Shown: one piece after another, positions 22,951 to 32,190 of the stretch | Position numbering within the stretch: position 1 is the first letter of the stretch | Layout of the letters: every line of letters starts with the position of its first letter | DNA from: Gemmatimonas phototrophica | Lineage (GTDB): Bacteria > Latescibacterota > UBA2968 > UBA8231 | Length of the DNA: 64,000 nt | Assembly: GCA_945861755.1 (NCBI GenBank) | Contig: CAMAVQ010000002.1 | Location: 25,120 to 89,119, forward strand | Direction of reading: 5' to 3' | Notes under the pieces: model-generated | Database searches by the model: none | What the model was told of the DNA's origin: nothing | Seen by the model: only the letters and a program-made list of their open reading frames with translations | Position numbers and translations under genes: made by a program

Positions 22951-24360
22951 TCAGTGGCCGCCCCCGCCGCGCGAAAGCTGTTTGACCAGGTCGCCGACCA
23001 CCGCCTTGGCATCGCCGAAGAGCATAAAGGTGTTGTCCTGGAAATACAGATCGTTGTCGATGCCGGCAAAGCCCGGATTTTTGCTGCGCTTGATGGCGAA
23101 CACCATCTTGGCCTTGTCGGCCTCGATGATGGGCATGCCGTAGATGGGACTGCCTTTCATCGAGCGAGCCGCCGGATTGACCACGTCGTTGGCACCGATC
23201 ACCAGGGCCACATCGCACTGCGGCATGTCTGGGTTGATCTCGTCCATCTCCACCAGGTCGCTGTAGGGCACGTCGGCCTCGGCCAAGAGCACGTTCATGT
23301 GCCCGGGCATACGGCCGGCCACCGGGTGGATGGCGAACTTCACCGTGATGCCCCGCTTGGTGAGCTGTTCGTACAGTTCGTGAACACGGTGCTGGGCCTG
23401 GGCCACCGCCATGCCGTATCCGGGGATGATGACCACCAGGCTGGCCTGCTCCAGCACCAGCGCCGCCCCGTCGATGGTTTCGGATTTGTAGACGCGTTCA
23501 TCGCTGTCGGCCTGGACGGCCTGCACCTGGCCAAAGGCGCCGAAGAGCACGTTGGTGAAGGAGCGGTTCATGGCCCGGCACATGATGACCGACAGGATCA
23601 GACCGCTGGAACCGTCGAGCGCCCCGGCGATGATCAGCAGCTTGTTGTCCAGCACAAAACCCATGGCCACCGCTGAGAGGCCCGCGTACGAATTGAGGAT
23701 GGAGATCACCGTGGGCATGTCGGCCCCGCCGATGGGGATGATCAACAAGATGCCGAAGAGCAGGGCCAGGCCGATGACGGCGGGGAAGAAGATGCTGGCC
23801 ATCGGGCCGGTCGGTTCTATGACCAGGTAGGCGCCCATGGCCACCGCCGCTCCCAACAGGGCGATGTTGCACACATTCTGCAATGGATAAGTGACGGGGC
23901 GCTGGGGAATCCAGCTCACCCCCTGCAACTTGCCGGCAGCCAGGATACTGCCGGTGAAGGTGAGGTACCCGAGGATGATTTCGAGAACGATGGCGCCCAT
24001 ACGAAAGGCGGTGAGCTGCTCGGGACCTTCGCCGACCCACAGATAGTACTTGGCGGTGCCCACCAGGCCAGCAGCCAGGCCGCCAAAGGCGTGGGAGATG
24101 GCCGTCCGCTGGGGCACGGCGGTGAGCGGCACGCGAGAAAGCGGAATGCCCACCACCACTCCGGCAGCCAGCGCAATTGCGATCCAGCCGTGGTGCACGA
24201 CCTCGGGCTGAATCCAGGTGGCGGCGATGGCCAGCAGCATGGCCGCGACCCCCGAAATCACGCCGTGGCGGGCGGTCTTGGGGTCGTTCATCCAATGCAG
24301 CGAAAAGATAAAAAGGACCGATGCCGCTACGTAGGCGAGTTGGACTAGCGCATGGATCAT
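22951..24360 (-). CDS. pntB: NAD(P) transhydrogenase subunit beta
   Basis: Multi-TM N-terminus plus dIII domain VIIPGYGMAVAQAQHRVHELYE and GDAKAVVGDLVKQL. Confidence 0.96.
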   Translation of the reverse strand: MIHALVQLAYVAASVLFIFSLHWMNDPKTARHGVISGVAAMLLAIAATWIQPEVVHHGWIAIALAAGVVVGIPLSRVPLTAVPQRTAISHAFGGLAAGLVGTAKYYLWVGEGPEQLTAFRMGAIVLEIILGYLTFTGSILAAGKLQGVSWIPQRPVTYPLQNVCNIALLGAAVAMGAYLVIEPTGPMASIFFPAVIGLALLFGILLIIPIGGADMPTVISILNSYAGLSAVAMGFVLDNKLLIIAGALDGSSGLILSVIMCRAMNRSFTNVLFGAFGQVQAVQADSDERVYKSETIDGAALVLEQASLVVIIPGYGMAVAQAQHRVHELYEQLTKRGITVKFAIHPVAGRMPGHMNVLLAEADVPYSDLVEMDEINPDMPQCDVALVIGANDVVNPAARSMKGSPIYGMPIIEADKAKMVFAIKRSKNPGFAGIDNDLYFQDNTFMLFGDAKAVVGDLVKQLSRGGGGH

Positions 24361-24776
24361 TTCTTGTCCTCCCCGCGCGGCGCCTGCTTGAACATCTTGA
24401 GCATACGATCGGTGATCAGAAAACCGCTGACGATGTTGGTGGTCGAGGCGAAGAGGGCCACCGCGCCCATGATGCGGATCTCCTCTGGGTAGTCGGAGCC
24501 GGTGACCAGGATGGAGCCGACCACCGCGATGGCCGAGATCGCATTGGTGAGGGACATCAGCGGGGTGTGTAACAGCCGCGAGACCCGAGCCACCACCCCG
24601 ATGCCGATGAAAGTGGAGAGGACAAACACAAAGAGCAGGGACCAGTAGTCACCTGCCAGCGGTGAATGCCCGCCGGCGGGATGGGTTTCGGCGCCGACAG
24701 CCTGGACCGCTGCCAGGCCCCACAAAACGCAAGTCATCAAGAGTACGCGTCCCTTGCAGCGCAGGTGTTGCATCAT
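24357..24776 (-). CDS. NAD(P) transhydrogenase subunit alpha, membrane part (PntA C-terminal/PntAB)
   Basis: Short TM protein FVLSTFIGIGVVARVSRLLHTPLMSLTNAISAIAVVGSI between pntB and dI gene. Confidence 0.9.
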   Translation of the reverse strand: MMQHLRCKGRVLLMTCVLWGLAAVQAVGAETHPAGGHSPLAGDYWSLLFVFVLSTFIGIGVVARVSRLLHTPLMSLTNAISAIAVVGSILVTGSDYPEEIRIMGAVALFASTTNIVSGFLITDRMLKMFKQAPRGEDKK

Positions 24777-24793
24777 TCGACGATCTCCTGAAC

Positions 24794-25957
24794 TTAAGCC
24801 GAAGCTTTCGGCGCCATGAGCTCCCGCACCCGCTCGTGGACCACCTGGCCATCGCGGGTCACCAGGGTCTGACGGGTGATCTCGTCTTCGAGGTCGAAGG
24901 AAAGTTCCCCCGACCTGATCAGATGGGCGAAGAAGGTCGAGATGTTGTGGGAGTACAGCTGGCTGGCGTGATAGGGGACAGTGGAAAGCAGGTTGAGCGG
25001 ACCCATGATCTTCACCCCCCCGATCACCACCGTCTCGCCCGGCTGGGTGAGTTCGCAGTTGCCGCCCCGTTCGGCGGCCAGGTCGACGACGATGGACCCG
25101 GGCGCCATCAGCGCCACCATCTCGGCGCTGACCAGCACCGGCGCCTTTCTGCCCGGCACCAGCGCCGTGGTGATGACCACGTCCTGAGCGGCCACCACCT
25201 TGCCCAGGGCCTCCTGCTGCCGGCGGTAGAACTCCTGACTCTGCTCCTTGGCGTACCCACCCGCGTCTTGAGCCTGGGCCGTCTCCAGCCCCAGGTCCAC
25301 AAACTTGGCCCCCAGGCTCTCCACCTGCTCCTTGACCACCGGACGCAGATCGTAGCCCAACACCACTGCGCCCAGCCGCCGTGCCGTGGCGATGGCTTGC
25401 AGGCCGGCCACTCCGGCACCGATCACCAGAATCTTGGCCGGCTTGAGGGTGCCGGCGGCAGTCATCATCATCGGAAAAATGCGGGGCAGTTCGTTGGCCG
25501 CCAGCAGCACGCCCTTGTACCCGGCGATATTGGCCATCGAGGAGAGCACGTCCATGCTCTGGGCGCGGGTGATGCGCGGCATCAATTCCAGGGCCAAGAG
25601 CGTCGCCCCGGCGGCGGCCACTGCCTGCGCCGATTCGAGGGCAATCAGCGGCTCGGCCAGGCCGATGAGCACCTGGCCCCAGCGCAGCATTTTTAGGTCG
25701 GTGGCCCCGGTCTCGGGATTGGCTCCGGGGGTGCGCACCTGCATGAGGACTTCGGCCCGGGCGAAGAGGTCTGCGCGCCCGGCCACCAGGCTGGCGCCCT
25801 TCTTCTCATATTCGGTGTCGGCCAGGCCGCTGCCTTCCCCGGCCCCGGCCTCCACTAACACCTCCACACCCTTGTTGCGCAGGGCGGCAGCGCCCTCGGG
25901 CATTAGGGCCACGCGCCGCTCGCCCGGACTGGTCTCTTTGGGAATTCCGATGATCAT
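24794..25957 (-). CDS. pntA: NAD(P) transhydrogenase subunit alpha, dI domain (PntAA)
   Basis: MIIGIPKETSPGERRVALMPE; VIGAGVAGLQAIATARRLGAVVLGYDLRP; start chosen at MIIGIPKE. Confidence 0.94.
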   Translation of the reverse strand: MIIGIPKETSPGERRVALMPEGAAALRNKGVEVLVEAGAGEGSGLADTEYEKKGASLVAGRADLFARAEVLMQVRTPGANPETGATDLKMLRWGQVLIGLAEPLIALESAQAVAAAGATLLALELMPRITRAQSMDVLSSMANIAGYKGVLLAANELPRIFPMMMTAAGTLKPAKILVIGAGVAGLQAIATARRLGAVVLGYDLRPVVKEQVESLGAKFVDLGLETAQAQDAGGYAKEQSQEFYRRQQEALGKVVAAQDVVITTALVPGRKAPVLVSAEMVALMAPGSIVVDLAAERGGNCELTQPGETVVIGGVKIMGPLNLLSTVPYHASQLYSHNISTFFAHLIRSGELSFDLEDEITRQTLVTRDGQVVHERVRELMAPKASA

Positions 25958-26065
25958 CTGTGCCTGAACTTCTCGAAAAGAGGTGGTCGGTGACGGGACT
26001 TTGTTCTCCCACCGAGGTATGGAATCTATAATACTGTAGTTCCTACGCGGGGTCAAAAATACCAC

Positions 26066-26097
26066 AAAAAAGCCGCCGCCCCTTGGGGGGCGACGGG
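26066..26097 (-). terminator. Rho-independent terminator downstream of hpf
   Basis: Minus strand CCGTCGCCCC-CCAA-GGGGCGGCGG-CTTTTTT. Confidence 0.8.
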
Positions 26098-26129
26098 CCA
26101 CAGTGTGCCGAAATCTCTGCTACTCGGTA

Positions 26130-26432
26130 CTAAACGCGGTGCTCCACCTTTTTGTCGTGGTATTTCTTCAGCTGCACTTCGATCCGCTCGTACGCCTCGT
26201 CCACTGCCTTGAACAGGTTCTCGTCTTCCGTGGCGGCAGAGGCCACCAGGGTCTGCTGGGGGACCTTGACCTTGAACTCCACCGAGGTCTCCAGTTTCTG
26301 CTTCTCGATCACCACCTCGCAATCGATGATCCGGTCGTAGAAATGGCCCAGCTTGGCGCAGGCCTTCTCGATGTGCTCCTTGGTGCGCTCGGAAATGTGG
26401 GCTGGGTTCCTCACACTGATGATAGGCTGCAT
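26130..26432 (-). CDS. hpf: Ribosome hibernation promoting factor (short form)
   Basis: MQPIISVRNPAHISERTKEHIEKACAKLGHFYDRIIDCEVVIEK, S30AE-like, about 100 aa. Confidence 0.88.
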   Translation of the reverse strand: MQPIISVRNPAHISERTKEHIEKACAKLGHFYDRIIDCEVVIEKQKLETSVEFKVKVPQQTLVASAATEDENLFKAVDEAYERIEVQLKKYHDKKVEHRV

Positions 26433-26532
26433 CTGGATATCGTCCTTTCTCCTTGGATGATACGCTCTACTGGTTAAAGATATCCAGACCTCAGGTCTGG
26501 TCAACCGGCCCCTGGTACCATCGGTGCATGGT

Positions 26533-27624
26533 TCAGTCCACCTCCAGAAAGGTGCCGGCAATGTGGCGGGTCCCCTCGCCGCAGTTGAAGTAATAGGTCA
26601 CCAGCACCCGGCCGTCGGCCAGCTGGCAGGACCAGGGATAACCCAGATCGCCATTGCCGCCGTCGGTGCGCAGCACCAACTCCGGCCCGGAGAAGTCCCG
26701 GCACTCGGGGTCGAGCAAGCGGGCGCGGACACCGTACGGCTCGTGGCGGTACCCGTAGACCAGCAGGATACGCCCATCGGCCAGGCGCAGGGCCTGGTAC
26801 GGATGGCCGATCACCCCCATGTCCTGCCAGGGCTCCCAGCTCTGGCCCCGGTCGGACGAACGCACCGCGACCCCGTGGTCCCGGTACCCGGCGGTGCGCA
26901 CCAGGGCCACCAGATCGCCCCCGGCGGTCTCGATCAGCGAGGTCTCGTTGAACACCACCTGCGCGTCGGCGGCGATGTGACTCCGGTGCTCCCAGGTCTC
27001 CCCCCAGGTGGAGGAAACCAACAAGTCCAGGGCTGTCTGCGCGGGATTGCCCTGTGGGGCGGTGGCTACAGCCCAATAGACCAGCCCGTCGCTGCCCTGC
27101 AGCAGGGCACCCCGGTTCATGGCCGGCACTGGCAGGCCTGGATAACAAGTGGCCTGCTCCTCCAGTTGGGGCGGCAGGATGGGTCCTTCCCAGTGGTGCC
27201 CGGCGTCGTAGGATCTCATCAGATATCCGCCCAGGAAGGTGAACTTCCAGCCAAAAACCTGGTGCAGCGAATGCGCTTCGGCTTGTGCCACCCCTTCTTC
27301 CGGCAGGAGCATCCAAGCATAACTGGCGACCAGCAGAGTCCCATCGTCCAGGTCGATCAGGCAGGGGTCCTGCGAGCCGCCGAAAGGATGGGCGTAAATC
27401 AGCTCCGGCTCGGCCGACCAACTCAGCCCCAGGTCGCGCGAACGCACCAACATCAGATAGCTGTTGGGGTCGGCGTGGGTGCAGCCTGGGGCGCCGAAAC
27501 GGCGGCGCTCAGGGGCCCGCCTGAAGGCCACCAGCAACTCCCCGTCCGGGCGTGCCACCACCGAGGGAAAGGCGGCGTAAAACTGTTCGTCCTGGTAGAT
27601 GACAATGTCTTCGAGTTTGCGCAC
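26533..27624 (-). CDS. Sialidase/BNR-repeat family protein
   Basis: Several Asp boxes: SRDLGLSW, SYDAGHHW, SSDRGQSW. Confidence 0.88.
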   Translation of the reverse strand: MRKLEDIVIYQDEQFYAAFPSVVARPDGELLVAFRRAPERRRFGAPGCTHADPNSYLMLVRSRDLGLSWSAEPELIYAHPFGGSQDPCLIDLDDGTLLVASYAWMLLPEEGVAQAEAHSLHQVFGWKFTFLGGYLMRSYDAGHHWEGPILPPQLEEQATCYPGLPVPAMNRGALLQGSDGLVYWAVATAPQGNPAQTALDLLVSSTWGETWEHRSHIAADAQVVFNETSLIETAGGDLVALVRTAGYRDHGVAVRSSDRGQSWEPWQDMGVIGHPYQALRLADGRILLVYGYRHEPYGVRARLLDPECRDFSGPELVLRTDGGNGDLGYPWSCQLADGRVLVTYYFNCGEGTRHIAGTFLEVD

Positions 27625-27638
27625 GGGTCAGCTCCTTT

Positions 27639-28454
27639 TCAGGCAGAGGCGATCTTGGGGCCCAGCAAGCGCAGGGCATTGTCGCGCAGGATGAGCCGTT
27701 TTTCGGTGTCGCTCAGTTCGGCGCAGTCGATGCGGGCCCGCTGAGAGGGGGCAAAGTAGAGCGGGGTGTCGGTGCCGTAGAGCAGCCTCTCAGCCCCCAC
27801 CTGGGCCACCGCCCACTCGATGAGACCCGGCATCAAACTGCGGGCGCTGGAGGTGTCGGTATAGACGTTGCCGTGCCGGCTGGCCTGGATGGCCTGAACC
27901 TGCAAGTCCGGGCGGCCGCCGGCCGCCCCGCCATTGCCCAGGTGGGCCAGAATCATGTTCACCGTCGGGAAAGCGTCGGCAAAGGGCAGATACGCCGCCG
28001 GGGCACTCAGCGGGTCGCCGCTGTGGGCCAAAACCACCGCCCCCTGTCCGGCGGCAAAGGCGAAGAGCGCGGTGCCGTGCTCGGCGATGGGGTACTGGTG
28101 TTCCTCGGGATGGATCTTGATGCCCACGCATTGCGGGGCGGCCAGCAGCCGGCGGGCCTGGTCGTAGGTCTGGGGCTGCAGGGGATGCACGATGACCCAG
28201 TAGCGCAATTCGGGGAAACCGGGCACCAGGCCGGCGGCCTCCTCGTTACCCGCCACGGCATCGGCCTGGCCGCGCGGGAAGAGCCCCTTGAGCGGCGAGA
28301 CGATACTCAGCGCCGTGCGGGCCTGCCGCGCCCGCGCCACCACCACGGCCGGGTCCCCGGTCATGAACTGGTTCTCCAGCGCCGTGGTCTCTCGGCGGTC
28401 GTAAACCCCGTAGTGGGCGTGTACGTCGATGGCGGGGATCTGGTCTGCGGACAT
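27639..28454 (-). CDS. Amidohydrolase family protein
   Basis: AIDVHAHYG, IKIHPEEHQYP, VVLAHSGDP, NMILAHLGNGG, LLYGTDTPLY. Confidence 0.85.
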   Translation of the reverse strand: MSADQIPAIDVHAHYGVYDRRETTALENQFMTGDPAVVVARARQARTALSIVSPLKGLFPRGQADAVAGNEEAAGLVPGFPELRYWVIVHPLQPQTYDQARRLLAAPQCVGIKIHPEEHQYPIAEHGTALFAFAAGQGAVVLAHSGDPLSAPAAYLPFADAFPTVNMILAHLGNGGAAGGRPDLQVQAIQASRHGNVYTDTSSARSLMPGLIEWAVAQVGAERLLYGTDTPLYFAPSQRARIDCAELSDTEKRLILRDNALRLLGPKIASA

Positions 28455-28538
28455 CGGCGCTCTTTCCTTCACCGCGCCAGCGGGGCATCCGCTGGTTCAA
28501 AGCGCTGGTTCAATGCAAATAGACGTGGGCGTCGACGA

Positions 28539-31139
28539 TCATTTCGCTGCGTCCAGATAGACACTGACGGCCTGGCCTTCCCGCGCCCGCAACTCCAGGC
28601 GCTGGTGTACCTGCTCGGCCACCTTTTCCAACTCCACCACCGTGCCCGCCGGGGCGCGGGCCGGATCGGCGAAGAACTGCTGCGCTGCCTCCAGGCGCGC
28701 CGGCGAAGCCCCGTCGGCCAGCCAGGGCAGGTGCGCCGCATCCTCGGGGGCGATATGGCCGGCGATGGCCGCGTAGTGCTCCTGCATCCAGGCGAAGATG
28801 TGATCCCGGTTCCGGGGGGTCCGGTCGGCCAGGGTGAAGGGGACTTCCAGGTACTCCTGGGGCCGGAGCGGGCCCTTGAGCACGTACTCCAGGACCGCCT
28901 CCACCGCCTGCACCTCGGCGAACCGGCCCAGAGCATCCAGGTACTGGGCGCGCTCCACTGGCAGGACCGCGGCCTCGAATCTCCCCCGGAACTCCTCGAA
29001 GCGCGCCCGGTCTCCGCGCGCAGCCGCCACCCGCAGGGCCGCCCCGGCCAGGGCCGGATCCACGGCGGCCGGATCGCGGCCATAAGCCTGGGCCAGGGAA
29101 TCGGCAACGACGCCCACCCGGGGGTCCTGGCCCTTGATGCCGAGCCGCTCGATCAGCTTGGGCCGCAGCAATGAAACGGTTTCTGCTTCTGCCGGATCCC
29201 TGACCAGGCCGTAGCGCTCCAGCGCCGGGGCCAGCATGCGCCGCACATAGCCGGCAAAGGGTGCTTCGAGCGCAGCGGATTCGGCGGCGAAGTTTTCCCC
29301 GATGGCACCCAGGGCAGCGACCAGGGCCAGCAGCACCTCGGGCTGGGGATCGCCAGCAAAACCCTCCAGCGCCTGGAGGTAGGTCCGGGCGTCGAGCTGC
29401 CCTCCTTCCAGCAGGGCGGCCAACTGGTCGATCAGGCCCACCCGCTCGCGGGCACTCAGTAAGATCTGAGCGTGCCCGGCCAGGTAGACCAGCATGGCCG
29501 GAGGCACCTGCCACCGGTAATAGCCCCTTTCCCCGGCATTGGGGTGTATCCAGGCCGGCTGGGTCGAAGTCGCCAGGGTGCAGACCTGGCTGGGCTGACT
29601 GAGCAGCAGCTCTTGGGTGCGCAGGGAATCGCCGTCCGGGTATTTGAGCACCACGGGGATCTCCCAGGTCGCCGCCGGCGCCCGGGCCCCATGCCTGAGA
29701 TACCGCTGCTGGCTGAGCCGCACTTGGTGGTTGGGCAGCAATTCGGCGCTGACCAGGGGGATGCCGGGTTGGTCGAGGAAAGTGGACATGGGCCGGTCCA
29801 GCTCCCGGCCGGCCTCCCGCGAAAGAGCGGCCCACAGATCGCCGGCCACCGCATTGCCCTGGGCGTGCGCCTGCAAATAGGTGATCACTCCCCGGCGGAA
29901 GGGCTCCGGCCCCATCCAGTGCTCGAACATGCCCAGCACCGCCCGGCCCTTCTCATAGGCCAGCTGGTCGAAGAACTGTGCGGGATTGTCGGTGGGGCTG
30001 ACGGGCTGACGGATGGCCCGCACTGCCAGCTGGGCATCCTCCCGCATGGCCCACTGCACGTCCTGTAGTTCGGTAATCCCGATCCCGTACTCAGGAAAAA
30101 GCTCGTCGCCCAACTTGTACGCCAGCCAATCGGCAAAAGACTCATTCAGCCACAGATCGTCCCACCAGGCCATGGTGACCAGGTCGCCGAACCACATGTG
30201 GGCCAACTCGTGGGTCATGATAAGACCCAGCCGCTGCCGCTGGGCCGGGCTGGCGGCCCTGGAATCCAGGAGCAGGATCTCGTCCCTGAAGGTCACGGCG
30301 CCGGGGTTCTCCATGGCCCCGGCCATGAACTCGGGCACCCCGATCAGCGCAAGTTTTTCGTAGGGGTACGCCGAACCGAAGTACTGCTCCAGGGCCTGCA
30401 ACACTAGGGGGGCGAGGCGCACGGCTTCGGCGGCTAGCGGTGCGTTGCCCGCCGTGGTGACCACCTGCCCGGGGACGGAGAGGCCGGGGATCGCGACTTC
30501 CTCCAGCGGCCCCACGGCCAGCGCCAGCAAATAAGAGGGCAAGGGCGGCGTCTTTTTGAAGGTCAACTCCCGCCAGCCGGCAGCCACTTGCTCCTCCTGG
30601 ACTGGAGTGTTGGCCACCGCCGACAGGCCTTCGGGCAGACGCAGGACGAACTGATAGGGAATCTTGAAAGAGGGCTCGTCCCAGCAGGGGAAAGCCTGGC
30701 GCGCATACCACGCTTCGAACTGGGTGAACAGATAGGCCCGGCCTCTGGTCTCCACTTTGTACAGGCCCAGGGCCCGGGTGTCGAAGTTGTTGGCAAAGTC
30801 GATGCGCAGATCGTAGCCGTCTCCGGGGACCAGCAGCGAATCTACCTCCACCTCTACCAGCCCTGCCTGGCCAATGTTCCAACGCAGTGGCACCGGCCCG
30901 TCCCCACTCCGCAACTCCACTTTTTCTAGGGACAGTTCCTCGGCGTGGAAGCGAACGCTGCGGGTGGACTTGTCCACCCGCAGGGCGATGGTAACAGCAC
31001 CGGTGTAGGTGGAATCTGCGGGGTTGAGGCGCAGTTCGATGGTCTCCGAAACCGGCACCACCTCGCGTCCCAAGCGCAACTCATCTCCCGCCGCCCACAG
31101 CAGGGAGGGGAAGAGCAGCGCTGCCCACCGCACCCTCAT
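28539..31139 (-). CDS. M1 family zinc aminopeptidase
   Basis: GAMEN motif and HELAHMWFGDLVTMAWWDDLWLNESFADW; signal peptide from MRVRWAALLFPSLLWA; start overlaps the aldo/keto reductase stop. Confidence 0.93.
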   Translation of the reverse strand: MRVRWAALLFPSLLWAAGDELRLGREVVPVSETIELRLNPADSTYTGAVTIALRVDKSTRSVRFHAEELSLEKVELRSGDGPVPLRWNIGQAGLVEVEVDSLLVPGDGYDLRIDFANNFDTRALGLYKVETRGRAYLFTQFEAWYARQAFPCWDEPSFKIPYQFVLRLPEGLSAVANTPVQEEQVAAGWRELTFKKTPPLPSYLLALAVGPLEEVAIPGLSVPGQVVTTAGNAPLAAEAVRLAPLVLQALEQYFGSAYPYEKLALIGVPEFMAGAMENPGAVTFRDEILLLDSRAASPAQRQRLGLIMTHELAHMWFGDLVTMAWWDDLWLNESFADWLAYKLGDELFPEYGIGITELQDVQWAMREDAQLAVRAIRQPVSPTDNPAQFFDQLAYEKGRAVLGMFEHWMGPEPFRRGVITYLQAHAQGNAVAGDLWAALSREAGRELDRPMSTFLDQPGIPLVSAELLPNHQVRLSQQRYLRHGARAPAATWEIPVVLKYPDGDSLRTQELLLSQPSQVCTLATSTQPAWIHPNAGERGYYRWQVPPAMLVYLAGHAQILLSARERVGLIDQLAALLEGGQLDARTYLQALEGFAGDPQPEVLLALVAALGAIGENFAAESAALEAPFAGYVRRMLAPALERYGLVRDPAEAETVSLLRPKLIERLGIKGQDPRVGVVADSLAQAYGRDPAAVDPALAGAALRVAAARGDRARFEEFRGRFEAAVLPVERAQYLDALGRFAEVQAVEAVLEYVLKGPLRPQEYLEVPFTLADRTPRNRDHIFAWMQEHYAAIAGHIAPEDAAHLPWLADGASPARLEAAQQFFADPARAPAGTVVELEKVAEQVHQRLELRAREGQAVSVYLDAAK

Positions 31140-32104
31140 CGATCCACCCCGCTTTCCCAGTGCTGCACCAGCGGCTCCAGGTCCTTCCAGAAGGTCTCGG
31201 GAATGGCCACTTGGCCGGCCAGGGTGTTCTCGCGGGCCTCCTCGGGGGTGCGGGCCCCGGGAATAGTGGCCGCCACCTGCGGATGGCGGGTACACCACTG
31301 CAGCGACGCGGCAGCGAGCGGAATCTGGTACTCGCGGCACAGAGCCTGGATCTTCACCACCCGGTCCAGCACCCGCTGGCTGAAGCGCCTGGCCAGGTAG
31401 TCGATGCCCTCCTGCGGTCCGGTGGCCAGCAGACCCCGCTCCAGGGGCGTGGCCACCACCAGCCCCACATTGTGGCGTACCGCTGCCGGCATGATGCGCT
31501 CCAGGCCCTTCTGGTTGAGCAGGCTCCAGGCCTCGGGCACCACTGCTGCGTCGAACTCCCCGGTCTCGATGTAGGGGGCATTGGTGTCCGGCTCGTTGGC
31601 AGCAATACCCACCGCCTCGACGATCCCCTGATCTTGTAAATGGCGCAGGGCGCCCAGGGCTCGGTCGGGGCCCATAATCTGCTCCATGGGCCAACCCATG
31701 GGGTCGTGGATGTAGAGCACCGCAAAGCGCTCCAGACCCAGGCGCCGCTGGCTCGCCTCCACGCTGCGCATCACCGCATCGTAGGAAAAGTCATACCCGG
31801 CGTAGATCCGCCCTACCTTGGTAGTGACCGTGCAGCCGGCCGCCAGATCCGGGCGCTCGCGCAGGGCGCGGCCAATGAGTTCCTCACTCCTGAAATCGCC
31901 GTACAGCGGCGCGGTGTCGATCAGGGTGCAGCCGGCTTCCAGGGCCGCATGCACCGCCCGCACCCCCAGCTCCAGATCCATGTGCTGCGGCTGGCCGCCG
32001 TAGACCTTGGGGGCCAGCTCGACCTGGGGCACCCCGATGAAGGCAGCACCTAAACCGACGATGCCCAGCTCCATCCCGGCCCGACCTAATTTCTTCTTCT
32101 GCAT
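31136..32104 (-). CDS. Aldo/keto reductase
   Basis: LGLGAAFIG-like N-terminus, IDTAPLYGDFRSEELIGRAL, AVLYIHDPM. Confidence 0.92.
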   Translation of the reverse strand: MQKKKLGRAGMELGIVGLGAAFIGVPQVELAPKVYGGQPQHMDLELGVRAVHAALEAGCTLIDTAPLYGDFRSEELIGRALRERPDLAAGCTVTTKVGRIYAGYDFSYDAVMRSVEASQRRLGLERFAVLYIHDPMGWPMEQIMGPDRALGALRHLQDQGIVEAVGIAANEPDTNAPYIETGEFDAAVVPEAWSLLNQKGLERIMPAAVRHNVGLVVATPLERGLLATGPQEGIDYLARRFSQRVLDRVVKIQALCREYQIPLAAASLQWCTRHPQVAATIPGARTPEEARENTLAGQVAIPETFWKDLEPLVQHWESGVDR

Positions 32105-32190
32105 GATTCCTCTCTTTCTCTCCTGCCGGTTGTCCTTACTTTCTAGGGCATGGAATATACTATTTCTGTCCCCCAGGCGACCAGCCGACT

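Noticed and set aside
22941-22959. 7-bp hairpin ggccact-agctc-agtggcc at the pntB stop codon
   Set aside because: The U-rich run lies about 17 nt beyond the stem; not a convincing terminator.
28510-29835. 441-aa minus-strand ORF in another frame of the M1 aminopeptidase
   Set aside because: Low-complexity Gly/Ala/Pro/Arg translation; the alternate frame carries GAMEN and HEXXH motifs.
31140-31694. N-terminal extension of the M1 aminopeptidase ORF to 31694
   Set aside because: Extension overlaps the aldo/keto reductase out of frame; the ATG at 31139 begins a signal peptide.
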